Assembly: GCF_030272615.1 (NCBI RefSeq)
Contig: NC_081406.1
Span: 266,278,192-266,342,191 of the forward strand
Length of the DNA: 64,000 nucleotides
Reading direction: 5' to 3'
DNA from: Cryptomeria japonica
Lineage: Eukaryota > Streptophyta > Pinopsida > Cupressales > Cupressaceae
Position 1 is the first letter of the stretch, and the number at the start of each line of letters is the position of its first letter. The position numbers were made by a program, and so were the translations under genes. Below, one piece after another: positions 45,101 to 58,033 of the stretch. The notes beneath the pieces were generated by a model that worked only from the letters and a program-made list of their open reading frames with translations, did not search any database and was not told where the DNA came from.

Positions 45101-46467
45101 TGTGAAGCCGGGTGGAGTCAATGTCTGGTACTTGCAAACCTATCATCACCAACTCAAGTATAACACATATATAATAACATATATCATATAATAGGAATAC
45201 AAGTGAAAGGAAATCACAACATCATATCATGCTCATGAATAAGTGGTATGACATCGTCCCTTATCACGACCGCAAGAGAAGACACTCACAATCAATAGAC
45301 ACTATAATAACCATCATTATATCATGAAATAGGGTTAGTTAATAATAAAATACCATCAGATAATTATTGAGTAAAATAATCTATATCAATAAGATCTATT
45401 GTTGTACAAAAGAACAAGATGACTCAAGGAGGGGCACTATAGAAAACCAAGAGTGATTCTAGCTTTTTAATCACCCAATTAAGGGGAGAGCATATACCTA
45501 TCACTTTCAAAGCACGGTAGACAATTCTTGTTAATTTTTATCCCATTATTGCAATGTGATCTATTTTCTATTTGGAAATGTTGTTCCAACAAAAATGGTG
45601 CTTTTTAACCAAGATAGAAAAATAAAGTGTTGCTTTTAAGCCAAAAATTGCAACAATGAACCTTGAGAAATTTGAAAAACTTTGCCAAAAAAAAAGACTT
45701 GAAACTTGACAAACATGGTTTGTTCTTTGTTTACTTTGGAAATGAAATGTGGCTTGTCTTCTTTTATGTCGTTGCAAAAACAAAATTTGTTTTTTTCTTT
45801 TTAATTTTGCACCAAAGGACAATGTGAGCTAACTTGCAAGAAAAGAAAGCTTGCTTTGTTTGTTTTAACTTTTTTCAAGAAAGAAAGTGGGATCCTTTTT
45901 AAAGCACCAAATAAGAGATGAAGTTCTTTTTATCCTTGCAAGAATGGAGTTAATTCTTTTTACCCTTTGTAAGATGAAAACTTTGAAAAATAAAGGAAAA
46001 ACCTAATCTAACTCCCTTGGACTTGCAACAAACATTAGCACCTACAAAACCTTTTTTAAAAGTTAGTCAAGATTGTGGGATTACAAGCCTAATTTTTATT
46101 TTTTTTGTATTACAAAATTTTTCTTTGTCTATAACTGATGCGCTGGAAAACAGATCATATGCGCTAGAAAATGGAACAAATGCACTACTCTGGAGCAAAT
46201 ATGTGCCATACTAGTGATTCTATGTGCTAAGATAGAGTAAGATAGATTAGTTTAGAATGGTCTCCTATGCACTGGAAAAAAAAGTGTATATGCGCTTCTT
46301 TGGCCTTCAAATCTGTTGTAGTAGAGGGCACATGCACTAGAATATCAGTGGTATGCACTATTATTTTTTGCAAATGCGCTATTTTGAAATTCTTTTTGAA
46401 AATTATCTTCAACTACATACAAAATAATTAGAAATTTGAGGACATGCCCCACGGAGGGCACCAAAAA
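42118..46467. other. AT-rich decayed repeat DNA, no gene seen
   Basis: I find no retroelement motif and no ORF with a recognisable domain. Simple AT-rich sequence occupies about 44500-44940. Two clusters of short degenerate motifs are present: about 43340-43515 (GGCA/GCAC/GCATTTT units) and about 46138-46385 (ATGCGCTA/ATGCACTA units). The right end adjoins a - strand PBS at 46446-46463, so at least the last kilobase is probably the leader of a - strand element. Confidence 0.5.
46446..46463 (-). promoter_or_regulatory. Primer-binding site of an unnamed - strand LTR element
   Basis: It reads TGGTGCCCTCCGTGGGGC on the - strand, four T away from an LTR-like end (TGTATGC on + at 46468). Confidence 0.6.
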
Positions 46468-48174
46468 TGTATGCTAGATTAGTGGGTTAGTAAATTAATT
46501 TAGAAGAACATGAAACTAACATACCAATGAAACATTAGATATAAAGACTAAATTGGTAAACTAATTAAACAAGTCAATCCTTCAAAAGAGTCCCATTGTT
46601 CTCTATCTCATTGAGAAACTGACGTTCAAAATGACAACTCCAAGAATGAGTGATATGTGATGAAAATGATCTATATTCAAATGCAACTAAGATCTTTATG
46701 GATTATAACAGAGCTAGCTAAGATGAAGATTATTCTATGATAATGAAACTAAAGATGCTATGATATGCTAACATGCTATATGTTGTGCTAAAGATAAAAA
46801 TGCTTCTAAATATTTAAGATTGTGATTGAAACATTGAGAGGCAAAATTTGGATTCTAAGCTTAAGACTTGGCGACCTTGATACACAATAACCTGGATATG
46901 TAAAACTTGGGATTTTGATAATGAGGGAATGAGGCCTATTTATAAAAGAAATGGGAAATTGGATGGCTAAGATTGAATTATCTTAACAAGGGCTAGGATT
47001 GAATGATCCTCAATCCATGTGACACTTTCAAACCAATCCCATGTTGACAAGAGTCAATATGAGGGGGCTCTAGAGGAAATATAAGAGGCATTAAATTCCT
47101 GAGTAGACATGAGGGTTACCTTAGGAGGTCTGGTTAGGATTAAATTAATGGATAAAGCTTTTATCCAAAGGATAAACTCTTGTGCAAGAGTTAAAGGATA
47201 ACCATGGTCAAAGAAATGAATGCTTGAAGAGACCAATGGGTTAAATGGATGGTTAGTTAGAGAGAAAGTCTCTAACCAAGGGTCAAAGGTGGGTTAGTTA
47301 GACCTATGTTGGCAATGGGCTAGGGTCCCTCGCAGGGATTCACGACATGGTTTAACAGCCTCCTGTGGATTCTATAAGTCTACTGGTTGTATCGGGCATT
47401 GAAAGGTCGATCTTTTGGTGCAACAACAACCCTAGCTTGTAACAAGTGGTATTAGAGCTTGGTCATAGGTTTGAATCACACAGGCCACGGTGAGTGACAC
47501 TAGGAGGGGGATTGTTGGCAGTGCGCTAGTGTCCCTCACAGGGATTCGCGACATGGTTTAATAGCCTCCTGTGGATTCTATAAGTCTAGTGGTTGTATCG
47601 AGCATTGAAAGGTTGATCTTTTGGTGCAACGGCAACCCTAGCTTGTAACAAACTGAGCCTTTAATAGTTATGTAAGAGTTTTACATGTTTTGGAAGACTT
47701 TGGAGGTTAACTTGTTGAATAAAGCCTTTAATGCTTTATGAAGACTTTGCATGTTCTTGAGAAGTGACCCTTTCTTAAGGAATGTGCAAATGTTTAGGAG
47801 GGGGTTAGGCTAAATTAGAATGGATTAGAATATTCTAGAAGGGATTAGTGTGCAAGTGGGTTTGTAGGAGAATGCAAGTGGGAGGGACTTTAGGATTTTT
47901 AAATAAATATTAATTTATTTAAATGAGATATAAGGATTTAATTAAATGTGAATTTAATTAAATGTTGGGAGGAGACTTAATTAAACAAATAAAATTTGTT
48001 TAATTAATTAATAGTTTGAATTTAGCTAGATGGATTAAATCAAGTAAATTGAAAAATTTATTTAACTTAATAGAAGAAGGGGATTGTGGTGAATTAATTA
48101 AATATTAATTTAATTGATAGAAGAATTGTTAGTGAATTAAATAAAAATTAAATATTTATTTAATTTGGTGTCAG
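46468..48174 (-). repeat. Probable LTR of the unnamed - strand element, hosting the TRIM
   Basis: The left end is fixed by the adjacent PBS. The right end is guessed at GGTGTCA (48168-48174), giving TGACACC...CATACA on the - strand. AT-rich low-complexity sequence lies at 47890-48170. No sister LTR was found in the window, so the identification is tentative. Confidence 0.4.
47307..47650 (+). mobile_element. TRIM: 344-bp miniature LTR retrotransposon
   Basis: Two 138-bp direct repeats (47307-47444 and 47513-47650; 11 differences by my count, about 92% identical) start TGTTGGCA and end CTTGTAACA. Only 68 bases lie between them: two spacer bases, the PBS TGGTATTAGAGC (47447-47458), and a purine tract TAGGAGGGGGAT (47501-47512) directly before the second repeat. 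It codes for nothing. No clear target duplication is seen (ACCTA versus AACTG). Confidence 0.88.
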
Positions 48175-48181
48175 ATTTATG

Positions 48182-50066
48182 TGTCTACGGGAGTAATCAT
48201 AGATCAATAAGAAATTTCCAAGCAGCCTTAGAAACCTGTAATTGACTCCAACCATAATAACCTAAATGCAATCATACATAGATTCTAGTTAACATGTGAA
48301 ACCTGCAAAACCATCTTTGTAAATCTAAAATCCATTTAAACATCCAAACATTTACATTATACATGTCATCTAAATAATGGAAATACCACATATCTACAAA
48401 ACTTAATAGCTAAAAATAAGAGATCATTTCAACCCAAGAACAAAAAGGAAATTTGTCCAGGATCTTAAACCATATGAAACATATTAGCTCCACAACTCTC
48501 AAATAAGTCAGTGTCTTATCTTCTAGTTTCATGTAACCACGAGCTAAAACCATGAACCCAACACAAGCATTCCATTTTGTAGTCCAAATAGTTGGTGTAT
48601 CTCCATGTGACCAGGATGCCCATAATAATCCAACATGAACACCTTCTCACTACATATGACCATAAGGTAAATTAAAAAAACCACAAAACAAGAGGATACA
48701 TACATATTATCAAACTCCACGAAGATGCATAAACATGAGTAACTCCATGAAGATCCATAAGCATAAACTTCAAATGCCCAACATTGATCACATTGATGAT
48801 ATCCATGGTTTTCAATCTGACAAATCTACAAAATAGAGTTAACTTATAGAATATTCATTGAAGCCCCAAAAGCCTTCCAACAACCTTTAATTCCTTCTAA
48901 GTATTCCCACAAGATTGCCAAGTTAGAAAACCAAAAAAAGAGGAATGTTTAGAACCAATAACATTCAACTTTGATACCAAATGTTGGGAAATAAACAATT
49001 TCAATACCAAAGATTGTGATGATCGATATCTATCCAATAAACTAATCAAAGAATGAGATTCAAGGCTTGGATAGTACAAACATGAAAATATAAAACTCAT
49101 ATGCAAATCTGGAAATTAAGTTGCCTTAATTGTGGAAAACCAATGATTAGATCCTTCTTCTTTATGATTTCAAAAATCAACATGTTAACTATGACTAATA
49201 AACCTATCATATATGAAATTATAACAGCAATAAATAATACTTAACATCAGTAACATAACATCTACACATAACATAGGATTTATGTGGAAAAACCCTTGAG
49301 GGAAAAAACTCCACCAAGGACAGAGGACAAGGTTGTATTAATAACAATAAAAGTTCTTACAATGCAATCACTTCCCTTCTCCTCTTCGCCTCCACCATAC
49401 TAGAACCTATGCACATGTGAACAACCTCCTTATGCCTCCCATCAGTCCTTCACTCCTATAGAGAAATGTACATTCAATTGTTCCTAATTCTATTATATAT
49501 CAAATCTACACCCAAAGGTTAAATTTATAGAATGGCAAGAGCTCCAAAACCACCAATAAAGGTTTCCAAAGAAAACTCTTAATTACTCATGACCAAAACC
49601 CTTGGAATGCCTCCATGGAACTCAAAAATACATTTATTTGTCTTCCAATACCTTCCCTTCAACATGTATACCTATAATTAAAAGATAAACATTACATTAA
49701 ATGTAATAAATGACCAAAAACCAAGAGACACATATTTCCTCTACCATACTCCAAGTATCTATTGCATCTTCCATACTCCCACTTGGAGAAGCCCATAGGT
49801 TACTTTTTTTGCACTTTATTAGGTCATTAAATATCTTATTCTAGACATCCATTAGTGGGGAAAACAAAATTAAATATTTGTGTTCACAACCCACTTTTAT
49901 AGTTGCTAGTGTAATCCCTCACCCCTTACGAATATATTACAAACAATGATGAGAATTATATATTACAAATTATTTTCCCCCCATCCCAAGTGCCTTAGGA
50001 CACTTTCTAGGAATGTTGGAACCATATCATAGGATTTACAAGGTGGATGGTACCTTAATCCTAACA
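48182..50066 (-). repeat. Copia-4 left LTR
   Basis: It ends TTAATCCTAACA on +; the outer edge is set within a few bases by comparison with 52601. Confidence 0.7.
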
Positions 50067-50559
50067 TTTTCCCACTTGACATCATACTTTGTAAGTACTT
50101 TCATAAGAATCACAAACAAGGGAAAACCATCCCTTAGCCATCCATGTACCATCTGAGTCATCCATACTCTCATTCTCTAACAAGACACCTACAAAAGCAA
50201 CCATGATAATCACCATCAAGAAACAACCTCCTAACATCCTCCAACATGCCACATTTGGAATAAAAAATGAACATGCCTAGGTGAACCATGTCAACTATCA
50301 TTGGAACCTACACCAATATCTACATGAACATAAGCATTAATTTCAAATGATAAAAAAGTCTCAAAGTAACTGCCTTACTCATACTACCTAGAATAGTAAC
50401 AAGAGAAAATTGAAATTTATCCAAGCTAAATATACCTTAAACCAGGGTAACCCAACATAGATAAAATTTCATACTATCAACATATCAACTCTCTATATAT
50501 CCAACCTCCTATCTCAAAGAAACATACCAATGAACAAATGACCACAAACAAGGCCAACT

Positions 50560-50830
50560 AACAAAGTCTGCATCACCACTAAAACAATCTCGTGCATATA
50601 GATAGTCGACATTTGAGTCATTTCACTATAATCAATAGGTTGTACAAATCTACAAACTATATAACTCATAGCTACAAATTCAATGAAACATGAAAACTCA
50701 TTATCACATTAGTAAATAGCAAACCAAGATATGACAGAGGATAAGTAGACATATAACGAGAAACTCTTGTCGCACAAGCAATGTCAAATCTGGAAAAGAT
50801 CAAAATGTATGAAGTCTATCTATAGTAATT
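50560..50830 (-). pseudogene. Copia-4 Pol fragment (RNase H region)
   Basis: On the - strand, D-I-A-C-A-T-R-V-S-R-Y-M-S is readable near 50740-50790. It is the Copia connection/RNase H pattern (D-I-A-x-A-V...S-R-Y-M-S-x-P), followed by frayed sequence with stops. Other parts of the internal region 50067-52600 show no readable domain. Confidence 0.6.
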
Positions 50831-52600
50831 CACACAAAAGATGTGGCTAACTCCTTTATCACATAGTGTCAAAAAAACATACATGATCTATAAATCCCAC
50901 AACCAAAAAGGTTCAATACCTCTCTCACCATCAGTCTCCATAGATCTCCCAAGCTCTTCACACTCAACCATATGTATACAAGCATCCAAGAAAAAAACAA
51001 GACCAAAGATACACATCAAACCATATTCTTGTCCCACTCTAACATCTACCAAGTTGTGTAATGTAAGATCTCCTTCACCATTCCAGTATTGAAGTATATC
51101 AACATTCAAAAATATGGAACGAATAGATGTAAACCTCTCATTCCAAAGTTATATCAAACAAACCATCCATTTTGAGAGCACAGGGAATTATGCCCAAATC
51201 CATAAACCATTTCATGTACCTCTTTAAATAAGTCCTCAAAACTATATCCATAGCTTAAGACCAACAATAAGGAGAACAATGAAAATCCATTAAAACCATG
51301 CATCTAATTTTGTACAAGTCCTCAAAACTTCTATATTCAAGACTAATTAAATTAGAAAATAAGATACAAAATAAAGAATGCAAATGATAACTAGGTGGTG
51401 CCGAGTACACAAAGAGTAGAAAACAAGATTGTCATGTGCTCACAATACCAAGAAGTAAAATTTATAATAATGACAATCTTCTCTTAAAAGTCTATAATGG
51501 ATTCACATCCATAATAAGGTGTAGGCTCCTTGGTCTTTATGATTAAATCCTCATCAAAGAGTTATCATCTCAACACACGATTCCAAAAACATGAGATCTT
51601 GTAGCCTTACCCAAGTCTCTCTAGTATCGATGAGCATAAACCAATCAATCCATGATAACTTCAAATGTGATCCTATAAAATCATGAAGCTCCAAGAAAAT
51701 GATTAATACTCAAAACCAAAGAGAAACAACACCTCACCAATGAGTCAAGAGTCCTCCATGGTACCAAGATGTTTCCATGACCATCCATCATCAAAGGATG
51801 AATCCACATCACTTCTAAATCTCTTATTCAACTATGTAACCAAGCTCTTCAAGCATCATCGCAAACATCTCCTAACCAAAGATCCTCCATGGCCCCAACA
51901 CAATCAAAGAACTCAACCAATAACTCCCCAAAGGAAGAGTCAAAGCATTATCTCTAAATGAAGAAGATACAAGTGTACATCCTTTGTCAATAGAACCAAA
52001 GATATCAAACTCTCACTGCAATTTGAAGGTAGAACCCAAGAGCTCTACATGACACCAATATGCATTGAAAAAGATTATCCATCTTCTAATTAAATATTTC
52101 TAATGGCTCACAATACACTGCAACCACAATATCTCAGAAGGAAAATATTGAAAGAAGATAGAACACATTATGTGACTGCATAAAGCTCCCACTAAAAGTG
52201 ATATCTAGTAATACATGGCGTCATAAACAAAATCATTACCAAAACTCCACTAAAAGTGAATAGAGCTTCTCATGCACCATAATCTTCTACAAAGTTTTAA
52301 ATGATCAACTATATCAGTACTCCAAATAATCATTTTCTCATTACAATCAAAATAACAATGTAATAATGGTGACCAATAACAAGGGCCTACCAAACTGAAT
52401 TCTCATTAGACAATCTACAAGATCAACACATATGCAACATCTCAAATAAGAAATACATAGTCAGTTCTCCAATCTCAATAAATGAAATATTCAACCTCAT
52501 ATTTGTATTATACTTAACATAGATAATCAAACATAACATGTTGATTTACATGACTTGAACACGAAAATTAAAGCTAGACTTAATTTTCCAAACAAAACCA

Positions 52601-54475
52601 CATAGGGGTAACCATAGATCAATAAGAACCTTCCAAGTAGCCATGCAAAGTTGTATATGTGTCCATCCAGAATACCCTAAATCCAATCATACCACACATC
52701 TAAATACCATAGATTCTAGTTAACATGTAAAACCTAAAAAACAACTTTGTAAATCTAAAACCCATCTAAACATCCAAACATTCAAATTATAGATGTCATC
52801 TCAACAATGCAAATATCACAGATCTACAAAACCCAACAATTTAAAATAAGAGATCGCTATAACCCAAGAAAGTAAAGGAAATTCATCCAAGAGCTTAAAC
52901 CATATGAAACATATCAACTGCACAAGTCTCAAAGAGGTCAATGGCTTATCTTCTATTTCTTCAATGTAACAATAAGTTAAAACCATGAACCTAACATAAG
53001 GACTCCATTTCGTAGTCCAAACAACTAGTGTATCTCCATGTGACTAGGATGTCCATGCTTATCCAACATGAACACATTCTCACTATGCATGAATAAAAGA
53101 TAAAAGAACAAAATCACCAAACAAGAGGATACATGGATATTATCAAACTCCATGAAGATCCATAAGCATTAGCTTCAAATGCCCAACATAGATCATATTG
53201 ATAATATCCATGGTTTCCAATCTCACAAATCTGAAAAACATAGTTAACTTGCAAAAGATTTATTGCAGCCCCAAAAGGCTTGTAACAACCTTTGATTCGT
53301 TCTAAATTATTCCCACAATATTTCCAAGCTAAGAGTCCAAAAATATAGGAATACCTAGAATTGGTAACCTTCAACTTTGATACCAAATTTTGGGAAATAA
53401 ATAGGTTCAATACCAAATATTGTGAAGATCAATCTCAATCCAATAAACTAATCAAATGACAATATTCAAGGTTTGGATAACAGCAACATGAAAATATTAA
53501 ACTTATGTGAAAATCTGAAAATTAAGTTGCCTTAATTGGGAAAAGCCCATTATTAGATCATTTTTCTTTATGATGTCAAAAATTAGTCTATTAACCATGA
53601 CTATTGACCTATCTTATGTGAACTTATAACAAAAATAAATAATGATTAACATTAGCATAATATAACAACAATAAGGCATAAATCAGCAACATAAAATCCA
53701 CACATAATGTATGATTTACATGGAGAAACCCTTGTGGGAAAAAACTCCACCATGAAGAGAGGACAGGCTTGTATTAACAAAAATAAAATTTCTTACAATA
53801 TGATCACTTTCATTCTCCTCTTTTACTCCACCATAGAAATACCTATAGACATGTGAACAACCTCCTTATGCCTCTGATCCATCCTTCACTCCTACAAAGA
53901 AAACTACATTCAGTTGTTACCCATTCTGTTACACATCAAATCTACACCCAAAGGCTAAATTTATAGAATGGAAAGAGCTCCAAAACCACCAATAAAGGTT
54001 TCAAAATAACAATCTTCATTACTCATGATAAAAACCATTGGAATGCACCACAAAACTTGAAAAGGCGTCAGTTTAACTTCTAATACCTTCCCTCCAACAT
54101 GGACACCTATACTTGCAAGATAAACATTACATTAAATATAATAATGACTAGAAACAAAGAGACACATATTGTCTCTTCCATACTCCCCCTTGGAGAATCC
54201 CATAGGTCACTCTTTTTCAACTTTATTATTTCATTAAATATCTTATTCTATACATCCATAAGTAGGGAAAAAAATATTAAATATTTGTGTTCACAACCCA
54301 ATTTGACTGCCGCTAGTGTAACCCATCACCCTTTATGAATGTATTACAAACAATGTTGAGAATTAAATAATATAAATTATTTTTCCAATAAATCTTATGT
54401 GCCTTAGGATAATTTCCAAGGATTTTGAAACCATGTCATAGGATTTACAAGGTAGATGGCACCTTAATCTTAACA
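52601..54475 (-). repeat. Copia-4 right LTR
   Basis: It starts near CATAGGGGTAACC and ends TTAATCTTAACA on +, matching 48182-50066. Confidence 0.7.
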
Positions 54476-54748
54476 GTACCTAGACCAATGGACAAGAATG
54501 TGATAGGAATAAAGTGGGTGTTCTGGAATAAGCTAAATGAAGATGGAAAGGTCACAAGGAACAAATAAAAACTGATTTGTAAAGGTTATTCACAAGTTGA
54601 AGGTATATACTTTGAAGAGACTTTTTCTCTAGTAGCTAGAATGGAAGTTGTAAGGATGTTTCTTGCATTTGCAGCATATAAGAAATTTAAGGTATATTAG
54701 ATGGATGTCAAGTCAGAATTTTTTAATGGATAACTTGAAGACATAGTT
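54476..54748 (+). pseudogene. Orphan Copia reverse transcriptase fragment
   Basis: It reads V-I-G-I-K-W-V-F-W-N-K-L-N-E-D-G, C-K-G-Y-S-Q-V-E-G and M-D-V-K-S-E-F-F-N-G with stops, close to the Copia-2 RT at 62130-62390. It starts abruptly at the Copia-4 LTR end and stops abruptly near 54748. No LTR or other domain of its parent is nearby, and the missing upstream part is not at the left flank of Copia-4. Confidence 0.8.
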
Positions 54749-56400
54749 GTGTTGATGTTTTCCATCTCCTTCGTGACATCTTATGTTTCCTTTGGAGACC
54801 AACTGACCTTGTCTTGGTTAGTTTTGGTTTTTATGCTATTAGATCCTCAAGGGGGAATTTGGCTATTATTGGCATTAAAGTTGGGTGGAATAGGATCATT
54901 CCTAGGAGAGATTAAAGTTGTAAAGGGACCCTTATTTGGACTTATTAAGTTGTAGGTTCCTCTTATATTCTAGACTGCCTAAGCATCATAAGTCTCAACT
55001 TTCAATTCATTATCATTTTCATTGCGGAAAAGGAAAGTATCCACCAACATGGTGGTATTGAGTGTCATCATTGCTTGTTGAGCTTTGTCCGATAGGTTGT
55101 TCATCTTCTTGCGCAATCTTTATGATATTTTCCATTTGGGTATAATTTACTTCTAAGTGGTAAGATATTTCATGTAATTGAAACCAATTGGTCATGAGAT
55201 TAACATCTATCATATTCATTTGTTGTCTCCTAAGTGTCCAAGTGATTATTGGTTACCCCTCCATTATTTGAACCAATTTTTCATTGCCTATTGTATGGCC
55301 TTTGGTTGTACTTGTTAGGATTGTTTTGGGTAGGTCTTTTGCTTTTGCTTTGGTTCAAGTTTTTCCCTCCATTTTTTTAATTTTGTCTTAAGTGGCTTCC
55401 TTTTTGAATGGTGCCTTATTTTCCTAGTCTTTGTTAAGGAATTTTTATGATCAGTTTCCCAATGGTTATGTCATTTTTATGCCCTTAGGTTGACTAGGTT
55501 TGGTCCCTCTTGCATGATAACTTAAAGGCTAGTGTTAAGTCATGTGTTCAAATTATTCTAAGGTAGGACATGCCTGTTGACATTCTTCTATTTGTGTTGA
55601 GTTGTTGTCTGATGTGGCAGGTAGGCGGTATGTTGATTATTAACTTGGAGCTTGGTAGGGGCATTTCCTAGTTTTGCCGAGTCCCAAGTTAAGTCGAAAG
55701 GATTGGGAGCTCGAGACTCATGGAGCTTTAAATTTTTGTTTTGGCAAGTGTTTGAGAGGAAGGATGCAGAATTGATAAAAGGTCACTCGGCTCTCAATGG
55801 GGATGTTTCTTCCATTTCAACGAGTCCCAAGTAAAAGGAAAAGAGGCTTTATGCTAGAAAATGGGTAGGATTTTGTGTGTCAACTCGGGCCTCACTAAGA
55901 TGATTTGTGCAATTTTGATGAATGTCCAATAAAAGAAAATAAAGAAAAGAGATGGCCACATGACATGAAAAAGTGATCTCCTTGGGTAGGGAGATTTCAA
56001 TTTTGCCACCAATCGTCAATTTCTGAGATCGATGGTGTATGTTGAAACTTGCATAAGGCTCATTTGTGCCACCATTATTTGCATGAAACACATTGATGAG
56101 GAAAGGACTTGTAAGTTAAATTTGTTAAGTAGCTTCAATTCCTCAATTGTAGAATATAGAGAAGGTTTAGTGCGAAGCTAAAGAATTGAGTTGTGTTATC
56201 TATAAAGGTTCCCAATTGCCACAAAGATCAATCTAGGGTGGACAAATCCTGTAAGTTTTGTTACCTATTTCCATGGTTCTTTTGAAAAGACATTATAGGG
56301 TAAATATGTGTAGCCCTAATTGGAGCAGTATAAAGGTCTAGGGTAGCATAATTATGATTCTACAAAATTTCAACTCCTTTGAGAGATTCCTAGTCAAGCA
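54749..56400. other. Unassigned repeat-like region
   Basis: There are short frames on both strands without a domain. Three loosely similar blocks with GAGTCCCAAGT/GAATGTCCAATAAAAG lie near 55678, 55822 and 55919. I cannot assign it to a family or a gene. Confidence 0.4.
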
Positions 56401-56409
56401 AACCCAAAG

Positions 56410-58033
56410 CTAAGAGGAAGAAGAAGGAGAAAAATCTGCATAATGACCTAGTTTCTTTGTTGCTCGGGTCATCTTATAGACCTAAAATAGGAGTTGGTGT
56501 TCCAAAATTCTTTGACAAGCAATGTGATTGTAGAGAGTTATTTCAAGGTCAAAAGACACCACATTTTCAATTGTTTCTTTATGAAATAAGAATCTGCAAT
56601 TCGAGAGTGTAACTCTTGGAGACTAGGTCTGGCTAGGTTGGTCATCCCTAATGTTTTTCTCAATGTAGACTTGATTGAAGCCCTAGAAAAATGTTATAAC
56701 CCTAAGGTTCAATATATTAAAGCTGTAAATGGAAGTTTATTAGATATCAGTAGAGATAAAATACTGGAAGTGTTTGACCTAGAGGATTGTAGGGATTGTA
56801 CTATGGCTATTGATTTGGAGAATTTAAAGGTAAAATATGATGCTACAGAGGGTCTTTTTAGAAGAAAGTGGTTGCCTATCCACGGGCCAAGATACCAAAA
56901 AAAAATTGCAATAGTTTGCTAGGACTGAGAAACCCCCATATAAGGTTGACTTGTTTGACAGATATTTTGAGATGACATATTATGCAATATGTCAAGTACT
57001 AGGGTACAGTGGGACCCTTTGATGCCTAAAGAGATAATGTTTCTTGTGTGTGATGTTCAAAGTGAAACTAACTATAGGACTTATGATTACCCTCAGTTTG
57101 TTGTAGATGCAATTTATATTTCATTGGTGAGAATTTGAAAAGGTGGTACCAAAGTCATTTTCAAATGGTATTCATTGCTAGTGCACATGCTACTGTTCTA
57201 GGGACAAAAGTATAATGTGTGGAATCTAGCTCTCCATGTTAGGCCTGTCTAGAAGGGTGTTAAGGTACCAATTCAATTATGGACCTCTATCTCAGATAAC
57301 AAATATGAGCATTCATATGCCCTTATATTTGAGCAACATTTTGTCAAAAGGAGTTATATTGCATGTGGTGTAGAGGTTCCTCAATTAATAAAATAAGTCA
57401 TGAACTTCTTGAGGCTGAAAGGAAAAGAAGAGGAACTTAAGGTGAGTATTGATCATAATTGGGCTAATTGGTACCTAGATGAAGAGTACACATACATCAG
57501 GGTTTATGGATTTAAGAGAATGCCACACATTCTGCCATTCATTGTACCAAATCAATTAGCTGCTCTAGAAATAGTATGGCAGATGTATGAAGCCTCAGCC
57601 CCTTTCAGGAATAATCAAAAGGTGTCTTCCCTACCATTATATCTTGAGACTGGTGACTTTGAGATAAACTCAAACAAAGGTATTGAGAAAGCTATTGAAT
57701 TTCTCAAGTCTCTTCATTTACCTGTAGGGTTGAAAGCTAGCGAATTTGACCCGGAAGGGTATTATACTTATGCAAAAAGGGCAGTAACATTGGGGAAGGT
57801 TGAGCACACATTTGAATTAAGAGAGGAATTGATGAGAAATTGTGATCTTATGAGGATGTTAAACCAAGGAGGTCAACATACTTTAAAGTACAAAATATTG
57901 AAAGTAGAAAGAGGCTTGACAACCCCTCTTATCTAGGTATCTTTCTAGAAGAGTTTGATATAGTAAAAATAATGGAAAAGATCATACAAGATGCCCATGT
58001 CCTTATAGCTAGTTTATTTTTTCATCCACCCAC
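56410..58033 (+). pseudogene. Diverged homologue of the Gypsy-1 LTR-encoded ORF
   Basis: Open blocks 56638-56922 and 57400-57936, with damaged sequence between, show the same order of motifs as the Gypsy-1 LTR frame. N-V-F-L-N-V-D-L-I-E-A-L and Y-N-P match V-F-M-D-V-D-L-L and Y-D-P. F-D-L then P-I-H match F-D-L and P-M-H. Q-L-W-T-S matches Q-L-W-S-T. I-D-H-N-W then Y-I-R-V-Y-G-F and P-H-I-L-P-F match E-H-N-W, R-I-Y-G-F and P-H-V-L-P-F. The DNA is clearly diverged. It is probably in U3 of another giant-LTR Gypsy element, cut at 58034 by Copia-2. Function unknown. Confidence 0.7.

Larger units (their letters stand above)
48182..54475 (-). mobile_element. Copia-4: decayed - strand Copia element
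   Basis: Direct repeats of about 1.88 kb at 48182-50066 and 52601-54475 (about 85% identical by eye) flank 2.5 kb. On the - strand the LTR starts TGTTAGGATTAAGG, preceded by a purine tract (complement of 50067-50080). A - strand RNase H-region trace is readable near 50690-50800. The LTRs contain the Copia U5 pattern with GGGAAAAAACTCCACC on + (49297 and 53732). The PBS beside the right LTR is not recognisable. The element is old and heavily deleted. Flanks do not match (TTATG versus GTACC). Confidence 0.65.

Noticed and set aside
55019-56091. - strand frames at 55019-55219 and 55849-56091 as genes
   Set aside because: They are short, lack motifs, and sit in repeat-like sequence with degenerate internal similarity.
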